A program made the translations under genes and the position numbers. DNA of 64,000 nucleotides from Manihot esculenta. Its lineage: Eukaryota > Streptophyta > Magnoliopsida > Malpighiales > Euphorbiaceae. Positions 61,375-64,000 of the stretch are shown one piece after another (the stretch's first letter is position 1; each line of letters opens with the position of its first letter). The notes beneath the pieces were generated by a model. It was not told the origin of the DNA, searched no databases, and saw only the letters and a list, made by a program, of their open reading frames with translations. The stretch is from assembly GCF_001659605.2 (NCBI RefSeq), contig NC_035171.2:8165873-8229872 (forward strand). The letters run 5' to 3'.

Positions 61375-62871
61375 TTAAAACAGATATGGGTATTGCTGGA
61401 GCATAGACTCCCGTGTCTCCCAGGTGCACTCTTCTAGATTGTGGTGGTTCCACAGACTTTCACCATTGGTATCTCCTTGTTTCTCAGCTTCCTGATCTGT
61501 GTGTCCAGAATCCGTACTGGCTGCTCTACATAGGTGAGATCTCCTAGGATCTCTACATCAGGCTCACTAAGAACCTTACTCGGATCTGACACGAACTTCC
61601 TTAACATAGAAACATGGAACACCGGATGAATTCTTTCCATAGATGCGGGTAAATCCAGCCTGTACGATACATTCCCGACCTTTTGTAGAACCTCAAAGGG
61701 ACCAATGTACCGTGGAGCTAGCTTACCCTTCTTTCCAAAGTGAACCACTCCTTTCATCGGAGACACCTTTAGCAATACCATATCACCCTCCTGGAACTCT
61801 ATCTGCTTCCTACGGATGTCTGCATAGCTCTTCTGTCTGCTAACAGCTGTTCTGATCCTCTCTCTGATGATCGGCACTAACCTGCTGGTAATCTCCACTA
61901 ACTCTGGCCCTGCCAGAGCCTTCTCTCCTACCTCTTCCCAGCAAACAGGTGTTCGGCACTTCCTTCCATATAGAGCTTCGTAAGGAGCCATCCCTATGCT
62001 AGCATGATGGCTGTTATTGTAGGCAAACTCCACCAAAGGTAGATGCTACCTCCAAGAACCGCCAAAGTCTAACACACACATTCTTAACATATCTTCTATA
62101 GTCTGGATGGTCCTCTCTGACTGACCGTCTGTCTATGGATGGAAAGCAGTGCTGAAATCCAATCTGGTGCCCATCTCACTCTGCAGACTCCACCAAAACC
62201 TGGAGGTGAACTGTGGTCCTTTGTCTGATACTATTGACACTGGAACTCCATGCAGCTTGACTATCTCTTCTACATACACCTACGCTAACTTGTCCACAGA
62301 GTAGTTGCTCCTGACTAGAATGAAGTGAGCATATTTAGTCAGTCTATCCACAATCACCCATATGGAGTCTAGTCTGTTGGACGTCGCCGGTAACCCCACT
62401 ACAAAATCCATAGTTATGTTCTCCCATTTCCATTCTAGAATCGGCAGTGGGTTAAGCATTCCAGCCGGCTTCTGGAGCTCTAGCTTCACCTTTGACAAAC
62501 CTCGCAGGCGGACACAAATTGTGCCACTTCTCTTTTTATAGCTGGCCACCAATACACTCTCTTCAGATCTTGATACATCTCGGTGGCTGCAGGGTGAACG
62601 CTATATCTCGCATTATGAGCCTCCCTCATAATGTTTTCTTTCAGACTACTGTCATCTGGTACACATAACCTCTTCCCGTGCTGAAGAATCTCCTCATTGT
62701 CAAATCTGAATTCTGTACTGTTGCCAGACTGAACAGTCCTGGCAATCTTCACTAACTCAGGGTCCTCGTGCTGTTTCAGAGCCACTTGCTCTAGAAACAC
62801 GGGTGTAACTCTCATCTATGCTATCAAAGCACCCGTACCAGATAACTCCAACCGTAGCCCTTCATCTATAA
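61375..62871 (-). pseudogene. pol: Ty3/gypsy chromovirus-type integrase end of pol, broken
   Basis: Read on the minus strand from 62871 to the stop at 61375. The integrase zinc finger is intact (EAHNARYSVHP ... FVSACEVCQ), then the core with Asp in ITMDFVVGLP, Asp in [14 protein letters not shown] and Glu in TDGQSERTIQTIEDM, so the D,D(35)E residues are all readable. Next VEFAYNNSHHASIGMAPYEA, LYGRKCRTP, a GPFEVL motif and IHPVFHVSMLRK. The end, out of frame after about 61455, carries a chromodomain-like tail (LEECTWETRESM). Damage: TAG stops at 62818-62816, 62282-62280, 62135-62133 and 62048-62046, a one-base loss near 62490 and another near 61455. Integrase inserts element DNA into chromosomes; this copy cannot be active. 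Reverse transcriptase is cut off at 62871 by the next LTR. Confidence 0.9.
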
Positions 62872-63071
62872 TGTAATACCCGGCTAGATTCCGGCATCGG
62901 AATCCCTACCTTCCGGCGGAATCTCCGTTGGAATATGGAATTTTGATGATGCCAGAGTCTTCTAGAGGGGTAAAATGTGATTTCTAAAATGATTTTTTTA
63001 CTGATTTCATGGTCTTAAATGAAAAAGAAGTGAATTTTGAAAAGAAAAGACCAAGGAGGTTTTTGCCAGGT

Positions 63072-63194
63072 TCGGCCGCCGAAAATGAAGTTCGGCCGCC
63101 GAACATGAGTTGGTTTCGGGAGTGCTTTTGGCCTCCGAAAGCTATGTTTGAACAAACCAGGTTCGGCCGCCGAACCTCAAGTTCGGCCGCCGAA
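63072..63194 (+). promoter_or_regulatory. Two pairs of TTCGGCCGCCGAA palindromes upstream of the TATA box
   Basis: Perfect copies at 63072-63084, 63092-63104, 63162-63174 and 63182-63194. Within each pair starts are exactly 20 bp apart, and the two pairs are 90 bp apart. Each contains GGCCGCC with the ERF-bound core GCCGCC. 55 to 177 bp upstream of the TATA box. Confidence 0.75.
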
Positions 63195-63248
63195 CATGGG
63201 GGTATTTTGCATGCACGTTAGGCCACCGAAGGAGGTTTGGCTGGCCAC

Positions 63249-63256
63249 CTATAAAA
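63249..63256 (+). promoter_or_regulatory. TATA box of the plus-strand LTR
   Basis: CTATAAAAG in GGCTGGCCACCTATAAAAGC, matching the minus-strand LTR at 61012-61020. Transcription should start about 30 bp downstream, near 63280-63290. Confidence 0.7.
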
Positions 63257-63917
63257 GCCCCTCAGACCGAAAATGGGCGAGTTTTCTCCCCATTCTCGAG
63301 CTCAGGTGAGTTTTGGTCCTCCTTTGGTCGTTTTCATGTTTTTCTCTACCCATCCTTCAAGTTTTCATGAGATCTACCATTTGTTTTGAAGTTTTGAAGT
63401 TTTGATCAAGGTTTTGAGAGCTTGGAGACTTGTAGAGCTTGGGTCCTCCATATCTCAAGCTTTGGGTCACACCAACCCTCGATCTTCAAGAGGTAATTGT
63501 AGATCCTTGTTTCTCTACTGTTTTAATGAAGTTTTAAGTGAGTTTATGGGAGTTTTATGGGTAGATATGCATGTTAGGGTTTATGTGGGTTTTATGCCCA
63601 ATATATGATAATGTATGTTCATGTGATGATATGTTGTTAGTTTATGCTCCTTTATGCATGTGGGAGAGAGTATGCATGATTGGGAGAAAGAGTGTGTGAG
63701 GATTTGGTTGTTTTGATGGTTTTGGCCTATGTGGGTCATAAACTATCAATGTATGTTTTGATGTTGTTTTTTTTGGAGTTTAATCAAGCTATTAAGCTCC
63801 TTTGTGCATAGTTAAGGATGTATGCATGTGTTTGAGAAGTTGGGTGCTTGCTTTGGGGTGTTTGGAAGGTTTGGAAGGCTTGAAATGCACAAGGGCTGAG
63901 TTCTGGATGAACTCAGG

Positions 63918-63949
63918 TTCGGCCGCCGAATGTGGTTTCGGCCGCCGAA
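63918..63949 (+). repeat. Palindrome pair downstream of the TATA box
   Basis: TTCGGCCGCCGAA at 63918-63930 and 63937-63949, starts 19 bp apart, followed by a decayed TTGGCCGCCTAA near 63970. Corresponds to the 60209-60492 cluster of the other LTR. Confidence 0.85.
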
Positions 63950-64000
63950 CCTGCCTGAGGATGCAGGGATTGGCCGCCTAACCTTGCCCCCGAAAGTTGA

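Larger units (their letters stand above)
62872..64000 (+). mobile_element. LTR of a second, related gypsy element, plus orientation, cut by the window end
   Basis: Starts TGTAATACCCGGCTAGATTC, closely related to the start of the LTR at 61288 (minus). It breaks the pol of the minus-strand element, so it inserted later. TATA box at 63249-63256. TTCGGCCGCCGAA palindromes precede the TATA and recur at 63918-63949. The short frames inside are not genes. Confidence 0.75.

Noticed and set aside
1..64000. tRNA or rRNA genes
   Set aside because: I looked for tRNA A/B-box-like words and rRNA core sequence and found nothing convincing by eye; a covariance search would settle it.

Overview
The window is a stretch of plant nuclear DNA, from a eudicot. 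Genes have spliceosomal introns with AT-rich, T-rich flanks. There are plant-type LRR receptor-like protein (RLP) genes, a plant glycerol kinase fragment, and Athila-, Tekay/Del- and copia-type LTR retrotransposons. The style of the RLPs and of the LTR elements would fit Malpighiales (Euphorbiaceae such as cassava or rubber tree), but the species is a guess. No gene in the window looks intact: it is a decayed disease-resistance-type RLP cluster, invaded by transposons.

Layout. 1-1.8 kb: last exon of an RLP (copy A), whose stop falls just before its membrane segment. 1.8-4 kb: copia gag remnant, LINE RNase H remnant, a decayed RLP piece and a scrap of glycerol kinase. 5.3-18 kb: AT-rich DNA with three mosaic copies of a dispersed repeat, a LINE-like tail, a truncated Athila-type gag (11.5-13.2 kb) and an unidentified intron-bearing transcribed-looking region (14.3-17.2 kb). 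18-31.5 kb: an array of strongly diverged 1.7-2.7 kb units that are copies of the RLP 5' flank, one still carrying a relic RLP exon 1. 31.8-43.1 kb: a multi-exon RLP (RLP2) with an internal tandem duplication of a block of LRR exons, dead or lost exons, and a frameshift in its last exon. 44.0-45.4 kb: 3' end of a glycerol kinase gene on the minus strand. 47.8-50.7 kb: RLP copy B, a near-identical duplicate of copy A with one frameshift and two nonsense codons. 52.0-52.9 kb: exons of a further dead RLP.

At about 53.64 kb base composition changes sharply to GC-richer transposon DNA: first an element with a three-exon gene coding for a 'putative gypsy-type transposon' domain plus a long coiled coil (55.98-59.02 kb, three internal stops), then a minus-strand chromovirus-like gypsy element (LTR 59.22-61.29 kb, integrase end of pol 61.37-62.87 kb), itself cut by the LTR of a related element in the opposite orientation (62.87 kb to the end).

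The two most interesting signals are (1) pairs of an odd 13-bp palindrome, TTCGGC-N-GCCGAA, set 19-20 bp apart in both related LTRs, upstream of the TATA box and again downstream, containing the GCC-box core bound by ERF factors; and (2) the exon modularity of the RLPs: all LRR exons are phase 1-1, so exon blocks have been duplicated, lost and deleted in frame. Copy A could encode a soluble, membrane-free LRR ectodomain.
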